A stretch of 64,000 nt of DNA, taken from contig DASUOH010000039.1 in assembly GCA_036276735.1 (NCBI GenBank), positions 1 through 64,000 on the forward strand, written 5' to 3'. Of the stretch, positions 17,065 through 24,704 are shown one piece after another. Below the pieces are notes generated by a model. That model did not search any database and had not been told where the DNA came from. It saw only the letters and a list, made by a program, of their open reading frames with translations. Each line of letters opens with the position of its first letter. Position 1 is the stretch's first letter. The stretch is from VRUE01 sp036276735 (GTDB lineage Bacteria > Actinomycetota > Thermoleophilia > Solirubrobacterales > 70-9). A program made the position numbers and the translations under genes.

Positions 17065-18533
17065 GCGCCGCGGCCCGACATGACGGCCGGCAGCGTCGCC
17101 AGCAGGATCTCGATGTCGCGGGCGAGTGACCATCCCGCCACGTACTGGTAGTCGAAGCGGACCATCTCCTGGAAGGGACTCTGCGAGCGGCCGTAGACCT
17201 GCCAGGGCCCGGTCAGACCCGGCCGGAGCTCGAGCCGCCGCAGGTGCCAGCCTTCCTCGAGCGCGGCCGTCTCGGGGAAGATCAGCGGTCGTGGGCCGAC
17301 CAGGCTCATCTCGCCCTTCAGCACGTTGAAGAGCTGCGGCAGCTCGTCCAGCGAGGAGCGCCGCAGGAAGTGGCCGACGCGGGTCACGCGCGGGTCCTTG
17401 CGGATCTTGAACATCACTCCGTCTCCGGCTTCGTTCAGTTCCGCCATCTCCGCCTTGCGCTGCTCGGCGTCGATGTACATCGAACGGAACTTGATCAGTT
17501 CGAAGCTGCTGTTGTTGCGGCCCGCGCGGCGCTGCCGGAAGAAGATCGGACCCCGCGACTCGAGCTTGATCGCGACCGCGATCGCCAGCATCACCGGCGA
17601 GAAGAAAGCGATCAGGAAGGCGGAGCCCGCCACGTCGAGGACTCGCTTCGCGGCGATCGAGGCGGAGCTGAGCACCGGGGCGCCGATCGAGAGCAGCGGC
17701 AGGCCCCCCACCTGGTCGAGCGCTCGCACGCCGTCGAGGAACTCGAACAGGCGCGGGACGACGTCAACCGAGACTCCGGCGTCGCGGCAGGCCCTGATCG
17801 ACTGCAACAGCTGCTCGTGGCTGGCCCGGGAGAAGGCGATGATCACCCGGTCGATCTGCTGGGCGTCGATCACGTCCGCCAGGTCATCGAAGCGCCCCAG
17901 CCAGGGCAGGTCCGGCGTGCCGACGTCGTGGACGTCGTCGTCGATGATGCCGACCGGTTCGAGGCCGAACTGCTCGTTGTTCTGCAGCTTGTTGACGACC
18001 TGGCCGGCGACCAGGCCCGAGCCAAGGATCAGCGTCCTCTGCCGCAGGTCGGGAGCCCGGTGCAGTCCGGCCCGCGCCACGGTGCGGGCGACCCCGGTCA
18101 GGACGGCGACGCCGGCCACCGTGAGGAAGGTGAGCGCGACTTCGTTTTGCAGGGGAAGGACGTTGGCGACGCCGTAGAGCGGCCAGGTGATCAGCAGGAC
18201 CGCGACGAAGCCGCGCGGGACCTCGGTGACCGCCGAGGCCCAAGTGGCGAGCTGGTCGCTGCGGTAGAGGCCGATGCTGAAGGCGGCGAACGGCCAGAGG
18301 AGGGTCGTGGAGGCGACGAAGGCGAGGCCCTGCCAGCTGACCTGCTCAAGGGAAACGACGGCCAGCGCCGCCGCCCCGCAGGCGGCAATCGAGTCTGCCG
18401 CGAAAAGCATGCGGCCCAGGACCGCGCCCCGGCGTCGGGCTCGCCCCCGCTGCTCGCCGGCGGAGGCGGGTCGCTCTGCCTCGCTCGCCTCGATGGCGGC
18501 GCCGGGGCTGTGGGTGGCGGTGGAGCTCTCCAT
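17058..18533 (-). CDS. Polyprenyl glycosylphosphotransferase (initiating enzyme)
   Basis: A 491-residue WbaP/WcaJ-like protein. Four to five hydrophobic segments lie in the first ~160 residues. A CoA_binding_3-type Rossmann domain follows (TLILGSGLVAGQVVNKL, IIDDDVHDVGTPDLPWLG). The C-terminal bacterial sugar transferase domain has KRVLDVAGSAFLIAFFSPVM, FRQRRAGRNNSSFELIKFRS, LKGEMSLVGPRPL and LRPGLTGPWQVYGRS. It transfers a sugar-1-phosphate to undecaprenyl phosphate, the first step of repeat-unit assembly for this locus. It lies alone on the minus strand at the right edge of the EPS region. Confidence 0.9.
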   Translation of the reverse strand: MESSTATHSPGAAIEASEAERPASAGEQRGRARRRGAVLGRMLFAADSIAACGAAALAVVSLEQVSWQGLAFVASTTLLWPFAAFSIGLYRSDQLATWASAVTEVPRGFVAVLLITWPLYGVANVLPLQNEVALTFLTVAGVAVLTGVARTVARAGLHRAPDLRQRTLILGSGLVAGQVVNKLQNNEQFGLEPVGIIDDDVHDVGTPDLPWLGRFDDLADVIDAQQIDRVIIAFSRASHEQLLQSIRACRDAGVSVDVVPRLFEFLDGVRALDQVGGLPLLSIGAPVLSSASIAAKRVLDVAGSAFLIAFFSPVMLAIAVAIKLESRGPIFFRQRRAGRNNSSFELIKFRSMYIDAEQRKAEMAELNEAGDGVMFKIRKDPRVTRVGHFLRRSSLDELPQLFNVLKGEMSLVGPRPLIFPETAALEEGWHLRRLELRPGLTGPWQVYGRSQSPFQEMVRFDYQYVAGWSLARDIEILLATLPAVMSGRGAY

Positions 18534-18833
18534 GGTCGGCTAGAAGGTGGCGGCGCTTTGGCTAGGGAGGACACGCCTGTCCCTGATGACGGACGCCCGC
18601 TCACTGGCAGGTACCCGAAACACTCGATCTTCGGCTTCGAGTCGGTTGGCAGGCAAAAGACTTAACGAAGCGTGGGTCGAAAAATAAACCGGAAGTTGCG
18701 AATTCTCCATTGCGCCCAACACATCGTCAATGAACCGGACAGTTCTTGAGTCCGCAATGCGCATTGCGAAGCCAAATCATGGAGCCGTCTCGACGAATAT
18801 TCGAAGTTTCTTCTGAGAACCGCTCCAGTTCGT
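18534..18833. other. 300-bp intergenic region upstream of the initiating transferase
   Basis: No convincing gene. A 74-codon minus-strand open frame crosses it but has no family features. Base composition is clearly less GC-rich than the surroundings, especially around 18660-18830, as expected for a promoter region. A sigma70-like pair is listed separately. Confidence 0.5.
18702..18730 (-). promoter_or_regulatory. Possible sigma70 promoter for the phosphoglycosyltransferase gene
   Basis: On the minus strand TTGACG (18725-18730) and GAGAAT (18702-18707) are separated by 17 bp, matching 5/6 and 4/6 of the consensus. The transcript would begin near 18695 and carry a leader of about 160 nt before the ATG at 18533. 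Confidence 0.35.
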
Positions 18834-19400
18834 CTAGTGCGCCTCGTCGGAGGCGTGCGCCGGCGGTCGCGACTCCTCGGCCAGGGAGGTGATCTCCAGT
18901 GGCCCGTGGGCGGCAGCTTCGAGGACCTCGGTCGCCTCCTCTGCAGAGCGCGCGTATAGCTCGACCAGCATGTGGACGACGATGCGGTCTTCGGCGTGCT
19001 TGTGGAAGCGGACGTGGGCGAAGAACTCGCGGACGCCCGCCTCGCCGAAGGCGCCGTAGGCGAGCAGCTCGGCGGCTTCAGGGCCGGAGCAGCTTTCGAC
19101 CCGCTCCTGGTCCACGGTCACGGTGCAGGAGGCAACCCACGGCGTGCCGGCGACCATCCGCTCCCAGCGGTCCTCGATCGGGACGACGCGGTCATCTTGG
19201 AAGGTGAGGTGGGGCTGGTCGTGCATGCAGTCCAGGCACTGGACGACCGATTCCTGCACCTCGTCGATTCCTTCGGCCAGGGCGCCGGTCTGCGGATCGA
19301 CTCGACGGATCGCGTCGTAGTGGATCTGGATCTCGAGGTTTTCCGACCAGCAGCGATAGCAACGCAGCCAGGCCGAGCGGTCGCCATTCAGCTCGCTCAT
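18834..19400 (-). CDS. Uncharacterised protein with two CxxC motifs
   Basis: 188 residues, no signal peptide and no membrane segment. Two short cysteine pairs near the N-terminus, CYRC and CLDC about 40 residues apart, could make a zinc ribbon. The rest is mixed alpha/beta (SCTVTVDQERVESCSG, then HVRFHKHAEDRIVVHML), without a family I recognise. ATG at 19400 is chosen because CACAAT ends 6 nt before it; a much longer frame running upstream is antisense to the mutase gene. It lies 32 bp downstream of the ethylmalonyl-CoA mutase stop on the same strand, so co-transcription is possible as well. Confidence 0.7.
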   Translation of the reverse strand: MSELNGDRSAWLRCYRCWSENLEIQIHYDAIRRVDPQTGALAEGIDEVQESVVQCLDCMHDQPHLTFQDDRVVPIEDRWERMVAGTPWVASCTVTVDQERVESCSGPEAAELLAYGAFGEAGVREFFAHVRFHKHAEDRIVVHMLVELYARSAEEATEVLEAAAHGPLEITSLAEESRPPAHASDEAH

Positions 19401-19406
19401 CGGACC

Positions 19407-19412
19407 ATTGTG
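19407..19412 (-). promoter_or_regulatory. -10-like hexamer CACAAT for the CxxC protein gene
   Basis: CACAAT on the minus strand ends 6 nt before the ATG at 19400, leaving no room for a ribosome binding site. Confidence 0.35.
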
Positions 19413-19432
19413 GCGCTGTCGGGCGTTCGCCG

Positions 19433-21427
19433 CTAGGCGGCGGCGCCTGCCGTGGCCCGCTCGTCGACCAGGGCGGCGATCTCGGCCATGATCCGGTTCA
19501 CGTCGAAGTCCTTCGGCGTGTAGACGCCGGCGACGCCGTCCTCGCGCAGCCGGGCCGCGTCGGCGACCGGGATGATCCCGCCAACGACGACCGGCACGTC
19601 GAGACCCTCGTCGCGCAGCCGTCGCACCACCTCGGGGATCAGCTCGAGGTGCGAGCCGGAGAGGATCGAGAGGCCGACCACGTCGACGTCCTCCTGAAGC
19701 GCCGACTCGGCGATCTCCTCGGGCGTCAGGCGGATGCCTTGGTAGATGACCTCCATGCCGGCGTCGCGCGCCCGCAGGGCCACCTGCTCGGCGCCGTTGG
19801 AGTGGCCGTCGAGGCCGGGCTTGCCGACCAGGATCTTGAGCCGGTGCCCGATTCGCTCGGAGACCTCGTCGACGCGGCGGCGGATCTCGGTCAGCTCGTC
19901 GCGGTCGCCGGGGGGCGCGGCGCCGTCGACACCGGTCGGCGCGCGATAGGCGCCGAAGGCCTCGCGCAGGACCTGTGCCCACTCGCCAGTCGTTGCGCCC
20001 GCTTTGGCGGCCGCGATCGTCGCCGGCATGACGTTGGCGCTCTCCTCGGCGGCGACCCGACCGAGCTCCTGCAGCGCCGCCTCGACAGCGGCCTCGTCGC
20101 GCTCGCCACGCCACTCCTCGAGCGCCGCGATCCGCTCGCGCTCGACCTCGGGGTCGGGCGTGAGGATGCCGCCGTCGGCGCCGGCCGTCAGGGGCGAGTC
20201 CTCGGTCTCGGTAAAGCTGTTCTGACCGATCACCTTTTGCTCGCCGCTCTCGATCCGCGCCACCCGCTCGCGGTGGGACTCGACCAGGCGAGCCTTCATG
20301 TAGGGGACGGCGGCGACGGCGCCGCCGTGCTCCTCGACGACGGTCATCTCGGCGCGGGCGCCCTCGGTCAGCTCCTCCACCAGGCCGTCCATCACTTTCG
20401 AGCCCTCGAAGATGTCGGGGTACTCGAGCAGGTCGGTCTCGTTGGCGAGCACCTGCTGGATGCGCAGGCTCCACTGCTGGTCCCAGGGACGGGGCAGACC
20501 CATCGCCTCGTTCCAGGCCGGCAGCTGGATCGCCCGGGCGCGCGCGTCGCGGCTCAGCGTCACCGCGAGGGCCTCGAGCACGATCCGCTGGATGTTGTTC
20601 TCGGGCTGCGCCTCGGTCAGGCCGAGGCTGTTGACCTGGACGCCGTAGCGGAAGCGCAGCATCTTCTCGTCGGTGACGCCGTAGCGCTCGCGGCCGATCT
20701 GGTTCCAGAGCCGGCCCATCGCCCGCAGCTTGGCGATCTCCTCGACCAGCCGGATGCCGGCGTTGACGAAGAAGGAGATGCGGCCGAAGACCTTGGGGAA
20801 GTCTGCCGCGGCGACCTGGCCGCGCGCCTGCACCTCGTCGAGCACCGCGATTCCGGTCGAGAGCGCGTAGGCGATCTCCTGGACGGGCGTCGCTCCGGCC
20901 TCCTGCAGGTGGTAGCTGCAGATATTGGTCGGGTTCCAGCTCGGCACCTCGTTGACCGTGAAGGCGACCATGTCGGCGATCAGCCGCATCGAGGGCTCGG
21001 GCGGAAAGGCGTAGGTACCGCGTGAGAGGTACTCCTTGATGATGTCGTTCTGGGTCGTGCCCTTCAGCTTTGCCCGCTCGACCCCGTTCTCCTCAGCGAC
21101 GGTCACGTAAAGGCCGAGCAGCCAGGCCGCCGTCGCGTTGATCGTCATCGACGTGTTCATCTCGTCGAGGGGGATCGCGTCGAAGAGCTGGTGCATGTCG
21201 CCCTTGTGGGCGACCGAGACGCCGACCTTGCCGACCTCGCCGCGAGCGAGCAGGTGGTCGGGGTCGTAGCCGGTCTGGGTGGGGAGGTCGAAGGCGACCG
21301 AGAGGCCGGTCTGGCCCTTCGCCAGGTTGCGGCGGTAGAGCTCGTTGGAGCGGCGGGCGTCGGAGTGGCCCGCGTAGGTGCGCATCACCCAGGGGCGGTC
21401 GCGCTCGGGCAGGCGGTGATCTGGCAT
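19433..21427 (-). CDS. ecm: Ethylmalonyl-CoA mutase (MeaA-type, B12-dependent)
   Basis: 664 residues joining a mutase barrel to a C-terminal cobalamin-binding domain. The barrel has RTYAGHSDARRSNELYRRN, LSVAFDLPTQTGYDPDH, NTSMTINATAAWLLGLY, GTTQNDIIKEYLSRGTY and NPTNICSYHLQEAGATPVQE. The B12 domain has GKPGLDGHSNGAEQV (DxHxxG, H near 542), SILSGSH and VVVGGIIP. The wording of these motifs follows the MeaA/Ecm branch rather than the two-chain methylmalonyl-CoA mutase. It converts (2R)-ethylmalonyl-CoA to methylsuccinyl-CoA in the ethylmalonyl-CoA pathway. The crotonyl-CoA carboxylase/reductase that makes its precursor is encoded 1.9 kb away on the same strand. No epimerase or MeaB chaperone is visible here. 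Confidence 0.87.
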   Translation of the reverse strand: MPDHRLPERDRPWVMRTYAGHSDARRSNELYRRNLAKGQTGLSVAFDLPTQTGYDPDHLLARGEVGKVGVSVAHKGDMHQLFDAIPLDEMNTSMTINATAAWLLGLYVTVAEENGVERAKLKGTTQNDIIKEYLSRGTYAFPPEPSMRLIADMVAFTVNEVPSWNPTNICSYHLQEAGATPVQEIAYALSTGIAVLDEVQARGQVAAADFPKVFGRISFFVNAGIRLVEEIAKLRAMGRLWNQIGRERYGVTDEKMLRFRYGVQVNSLGLTEAQPENNIQRIVLEALAVTLSRDARARAIQLPAWNEAMGLPRPWDQQWSLRIQQVLANETDLLEYPDIFEGSKVMDGLVEELTEGARAEMTVVEEHGGAVAAVPYMKARLVESHRERVARIESGEQKVIGQNSFTETEDSPLTAGADGGILTPDPEVERERIAALEEWRGERDEAAVEAALQELGRVAAEESANVMPATIAAAKAGATTGEWAQVLREAFGAYRAPTGVDGAAPPGDRDELTEIRRRVDEVSERIGHRLKILVGKPGLDGHSNGAEQVALRARDAGMEVIYQGIRLTPEEIAESALQEDVDVVGLSILSGSHLELIPEVVRRLRDEGLDVPVVVGGIIPVADAARLREDGVAGVYTPKDFDVNRIMAEIAALVDERATAGAAA

Positions 21428-21475
21428 GGAACGGATGATATTTGCTGTTGCGCTCTTTTCGCCCGCGGCCGTGTT

Positions 21476-21481
21476 TAGGCT
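21476..21481 (+). promoter_or_regulatory. -10-like hexamer TAGGCT for the secreted protein gene
   Basis: TAGGCT ends 6 nt before the ATG at 21488, inside the 60-bp gap to the divergent mutase gene. Confidence 0.45.
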
Positions 21482-21487
21482 CCGGAC

Positions 21488-22186
21488 ATGGCAGCTCGCG
21501 CAGCAACCGCCCTCGCGGTCGTCTTCGTGGCCCTGGCGACCCTGGTCTCCGGAGCCGGCGCGGCCATGATCGGGCTCTACCGCAACGACATGAACAGCGA
21601 CGCGAAGCGCGGCCAGATCGGCAAGCTCTCGGGCGCGCGCTGCGGCCGCGGCGGCTCCGACCAGGCCTTCCGAATCACGATCGGCAAAGCGACGAGCGAG
21701 TGCGCCTACCGCACGCCGGTGGTCGGTCGCGATCTCGAGATCGCTGCCACCGAGCGCCTTTTCAGCTCGACCCCGAAAGCGGTGAAGCGGCGTGCCTTCC
21801 TGGCGGTCAACCTGCGAACCGGCGAGCAGGGCGCCGGCTATCAGCTCGCGGTCTTCCCGCTGCAGCGCAAGGCGCAGGTGCGCAAGATCGCCAGCGACGG
21901 CCGGGTCGAGTACCTGCACATCGAGCGGCGGCTCACCTCGGTCAGGGGAACCGACGAGCCCAACGAGCTGCGCCTGCGCGCCGTCAACGTGACCAGCGGG
22001 CCAGACAAGGGCAAGTGCCGGATCCTCGCCTTCGTCGGCGGCCGCCAGGTGGCCGACGTGCTCGACCCGGCTGCCGGCGAGCTGCAGGGCCGCGGCTCGG
22101 GCTTCTCGATCGGCGCGGTCGGCAACGCCCAGGGCGCGATGGGAAGCGTTGACGATGTCGTCCTCCGCGTTCCCAGCCCCTTCTAG
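21488..22186 (+). CDS. Secreted protein of unknown function
   Basis: 232 residues with a signal peptide (ALAVVFVALATLVSGAGA, likely cleavage around residue 26). The mature part is beta-rich and contains three cysteines (ARCGRGG, ECAYRTP, KCRILAF) that may form disulfides. The ending SGFSIGAVGNAQGAMGSVDDVVLRVP resembles the last strands of a concanavalin-like jelly roll, so a carbohydrate- or surface-binding role is possible; that is a guess. ClpS follows 19 bp later, but with its own -10-like element. Confidence 0.7.
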   Translation: MAARAATALAVVFVALATLVSGAGAAMIGLYRNDMNSDAKRGQIGKLSGARCGRGGSDQAFRITIGKATSECAYRTPVVGRDLEIAATERLFSSTPKAVKRRAFLAVNLRTGEQGAGYQLAVFPLQRKAQVRKIASDGRVEYLHIERRLTSVRGTDEPNELRLRAVNVTSGPDKGKCRILAFVGGRQVADVLDPAAGELQGRGSGFSIGAVGNAQGAMGSVDDVVLRVPSPF

Positions 22187-22191
22187 TCGCG

Positions 22192-22197
22192 CATAAT
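22192..22197 (+). promoter_or_regulatory. -10-like hexamer CATAAT for clpS
   Basis: CATAAT ends 8 nt before the GTG at 22206; the A-rich AAAAC between them is not a ribosome binding site. Confidence 0.45.
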
Positions 22198-22205
22198 GCA
22201 AAACG

Positions 22206-22493
22206 GTGACGACGACCGTCGAGAAGCCACGCTCCAGCGGGCCGGAGGCGGGACTGGGCGGTGGGTGGCGGGTGATCGTGCGCAACGACAACCACAACAC
22301 CTTCGACCACGTGGCCGCGACCCTCGCCCGGGTGATCCCGGGGGTCAGCGTCGCTCGCGGTCACGAGATCGCCGAGCAAATCCACGGAAGTGGCCAGGCG
22401 GTCGTCTGGGCGGGCCCGCGCGAGCCGGCAGAGCACTACTGGGAGCAGCTGAGGGCAGCCGGGCTGACGATGGCGCCGCTCGAGCGCGGATGA
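22206..22493 (+). CDS. clpS: Clp protease adaptor ClpS
   Basis: A 95-residue ClpS domain: WRVIVRNDNHNTFDHVAATL holds the N-degron pocket and ClpA/C-binding edge, and GHEIAEQIHGSGQAVVWAGPREPAEHYWEQL completes it. It delivers N-degron substrates to the ClpC/ClpP machine and blocks other substrates. The start is GTG. The stop overlaps the next gene by ATGA. No clpC or clpP is in the window. Confidence 0.9.
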   Translation: MTTTVEKPRSSGPEAGLGGGWRVIVRNDNHNTFDHVAATLARVIPGVSVARGHEIAEQIHGSGQAVVWAGPREPAEHYWEQLRAAGLTMAPLERG

Positions 22494-22966
22494 GTAGGCC
22501 GGTACTGGCGGTCGATATCGACGGGGTCGTCTCCCTGTTCGGATTCGACGAGCCGCCCGAGGATGAGAGTGCGCGCTTCGAGCTGATCGATGGGATGGTC
22601 CATTGCATCTCGTTGGTCGCCGGTGAGCGGCTGCGGCGACTGAGCGAGGTCTACGACCTCGTTTGGGCGAGCGGCTGGGAAGGCAAAGCCAACCAGCACT
22701 TGCCCCGGCTGCTCGATCTGCCCGAGCTGCCGCAGCTCGGCTTCGACGGCGCCGCGCGCTTCGGCTCCGCCGACTGGAAGCTCGAGCCGCTTGGCAGATA
22801 CGCGGAGGGCCGCGCCTTAGCTTGGGTCGACGACAGCTTCGACGAGCATTGCTACGAGTGGGCCAGAGAGCGCGCGGAGCCGACGCTGCTGATCCCTACC
22901 GCCTCGCATTTAGGGTTGGAGGAGGTGCAGGTGGAAGCACTCATCGCCTGGGCGAAGGGCTTCTAA
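22490..22966 (+). CDS. HAD-like hydrolase domain protein
   Basis: 158 residues. It begins SRPVLAVDIDGVVSLFG, a HAD motif I (DxD), and ends with LAWVDDSFDEHCYEWARER, a motif IV-like DD. VYDLVWASGWEGKANQHLP is the typical middle segment of the small 'HAD in Swiss-army-knife repair proteins' family. A phosphatase or phosphotransferase activity is likely; the substrate is unknown. It is translationally coupled to clpS by an ATGA overlap and ends 12 bp from a convergent gene. Confidence 0.75.
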   Translation: MSRPVLAVDIDGVVSLFGFDEPPEDESARFELIDGMVHCISLVAGERLRRLSEVYDLVWASGWEGKANQHLPRLLDLPELPQLGFDGAARFGSADWKLEPLGRYAEGRALAWVDDSFDEHCYEWARERAEPTLLIPTASHLGLEEVQVEALIAWAKGF

Positions 22967-22978
22967 GGTCACGGTGGG

Positions 22979-23293
22979 CTACTCGGCCGCGACGACGAGC
23001 GATTCGCTGGCGATCAACGTGTGCCACTTGGGCAACAGTGGGATGTCGTGGAGGTCGATGACCGCCGCGCGCGCCTTCTCGATTTCGTCGGAGTACCAGT
23101 AGCGCTCGAAGTCCGAGCGGCTCTCCCAGACCGAGGTTTGGCGGAAGGCGAGCGGATCCTCGATCGAGCGCGTCAGGGACCAGCTCTTAGCGCCGTAGGC
23201 GGGCATCCGCATCGCCGCCGGCTCCCAGAGGTCGAGCCAGCGATCGGCCCTGAAGGGCGCGACGTGCCAGTCGAGCGTGCAGACCTCCATCAT
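22979..23293 (-). CDS. Small protein coupled to ccr, possible dimeric alpha/beta barrel
   Basis: 104 residues. The order beta (VCTLDWHVAP), helix, beta (KSWSLTRSIEDPLAFRQTSVWE) and helix (SDFERYWYSDEIEKARA) fits the dimeric alpha/beta-barrel fold of ABM or EthD-like proteins. It contains many tryptophans and ends in a beta strand. Its ATG at 23293 overlaps the ccr stop as ATGA, so it is translated with the reductase. A helper or modifying role for the acyl-CoA route is suggested only by that coupling. Confidence 0.65.
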   Translation of the reverse strand: MMEVCTLDWHVAPFRADRWLDLWEPAAMRMPAYGAKSWSLTRSIEDPLAFRQTSVWESRSDFERYWYSDEIEKARAAVIDLHDIPLLPKWHTLIASESLVVAAE

Positions 23294-24552
23294 GCCCCCA
23301 CCTCCGCCCGGATCGCGCCGGGGCCGTCCACGTTCTGCCCGTCGGTCTCCGCCTCGGCCCCGACCAGGATCGAGATCTTGCCGAGGTGCTTGTTCTCGTG
23401 GAGGAGCTGGTGCGCCTCGGCGACGCCCTCGAAGCCCATCGTCTTCCAGATGACCGGTCGCACTTTGCCCTCCGCCATCAGCTGGTTGGCGCGCATGCAC
23501 TCGTAGGCGTTCGCGAAGTGCGAGCCGATGATCTGCTTCTGCCGCATCCACAGGTAGCGGACGTCGAAGTCGAGCTGATAACCGGAGGTGGCGCCGCAGA
23601 TCACGACTTTGCCGAACGGCTTGACGACGAAGACCGAGGTCGGGAAGGTCGCCCGGCCGACGTGCTCGAAGACGATGTCGGGCGCGTCGCCGAGGATCTC
23701 TTTGATCCGCTTGGCGAAGCCGCGCGAAGCCTTGAAGCGCTCCTTGTCGAGCGCCTTGTCGGCCAGGTTGTCGTCGGTCCGCATCATCTCGCCGAATTCG
23801 TTGCGGTTGATGTAGTCGACGGCGCCGAGCTGCTTGACCAGCTCGCCCTTCTCGTCGGAGGAGACGACGCCGACCGCGTTGGCGCCGGCCGCCTTGCAGA
23901 GCTGTACCGCGAAGACGCCGAGCCCGCCGGCGGCGCCCCAGATAAGCACGTTGTGGCCGGGCTGCAGCTTGCACTGGTCGATCAGCATCCGGTAGGCGGT
24001 GAAGTAGGTGAGGCCGTAGGAGGAGGAGTCGACCCAGGAGAGGTTCTGGGGGCGGGGGAGGAGCTGCTGAGCCTGGACTTTCGTGAACTGGGCAAAGGAG
24101 CCCCAGGTCGTCTCATAGCCCCAGATCCGCTGACTTGGAGCGGCGAGCGGGTCGAGCCCGTGCACCTCGACGTCCTCGTAGGAGGCCTGGTTGCAGTGGA
24201 CGACGACCTCGTCGCCGGGCTTCCAGCGGGTGACGCCCTCGCCGACCTTCCAGACGACGCCCGAGGCGTCCGAGCCGCCGATGTGATGGCCGTACTCGGG
24301 GTGGTCGCCGTAGCCGAAGACCGAGACGGGCTCGCCCAGCGCCGCCCAGACGTTGTTGAAGTTGACACCGGCCGCCATCACCCGGACGACGACCTCGAAC
24401 GGACCGGGCTCGGGAACCTCGATCTCCTCCAGTTGAAAGGCGTCGGTTGGTTCCCCCTCGCGCTCCTGGCGGATCACCCAGGCGGCCATCGTCTCCGGCA
24501 GCGTGCCGGGCTCCACGTCCAACTTCGCTACTGCGCTGGTGTCGACGGCCAA
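23290..24552 (-). CDS. ccr: Crotonyl-CoA carboxylase/reductase
   Basis: A 420-residue medium-chain dehydrogenase/reductase. Family-specific segments include MAAGVNFNNVWAALGEP (N-terminal catalytic domain), HIGGSDASGVVWKVG, WGYETTWGSFAQFTKVQ, the NADPH loop GAAGGLGVFAVQLCKAAG (about 196-213) and IIGSHFANAYE. It reductively carboxylates crotonyl-CoA to ethylmalonyl-CoA with NADPH and CO2, the key step of the ethylmalonyl-CoA pathway and a source of extender units. Its product's downstream mutase is encoded nearby at 19433-21427. The start is TTG at 24552 with GGAGG about 8 nt upstream. Confidence 0.88.
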   Translation of the reverse strand: MAVDTSAVAKLDVEPGTLPETMAAWVIRQEREGEPTDAFQLEEIEVPEPGPFEVVVRVMAAGVNFNNVWAALGEPVSVFGYGDHPEYGHHIGGSDASGVVWKVGEGVTRWKPGDEVVVHCNQASYEDVEVHGLDPLAAPSQRIWGYETTWGSFAQFTKVQAQQLLPRPQNLSWVDSSSYGLTYFTAYRMLIDQCKLQPGHNVLIWGAAGGLGVFAVQLCKAAGANAVGVVSSDEKGELVKQLGAVDYINRNEFGEMMRTDDNLADKALDKERFKASRGFAKRIKEILGDAPDIVFEHVGRATFPTSVFVVKPFGKVVICGATSGYQLDFDVRYLWMRQKQIIGSHFANAYECMRANQLMAEGKVRPVIWKTMGFEGVAEAHQLLHENKHLGKISILVGAEAETDGQNVDGPGAIRAEVGA

Positions 24553-24704
24553 AACAGGTCCTCCGTGAGTCGGGAACGGGCGAGCGCGAATCCTAGCCCC
24601 AAGACCGTCCGACGCGGCGCATGCCTGCGTCCTCCCTCGCTTACGTGCAGAGCACGCGGCGCTCAGTGCGTCCTTGGCCTGCTTGGTCGGACGGCCTGGG
24701 GTCG

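Noticed and set aside
18540..18764. A 74-residue minus-strand gene in the intergenic region
   Set aside because: No family features and it overlaps a plausible promoter; kept as intergenic.
21428..21487. Cobalamin riboswitch before the mutase gene
   Set aside because: The gap is only 60 bp, far too short for the conserved B12-box structure.
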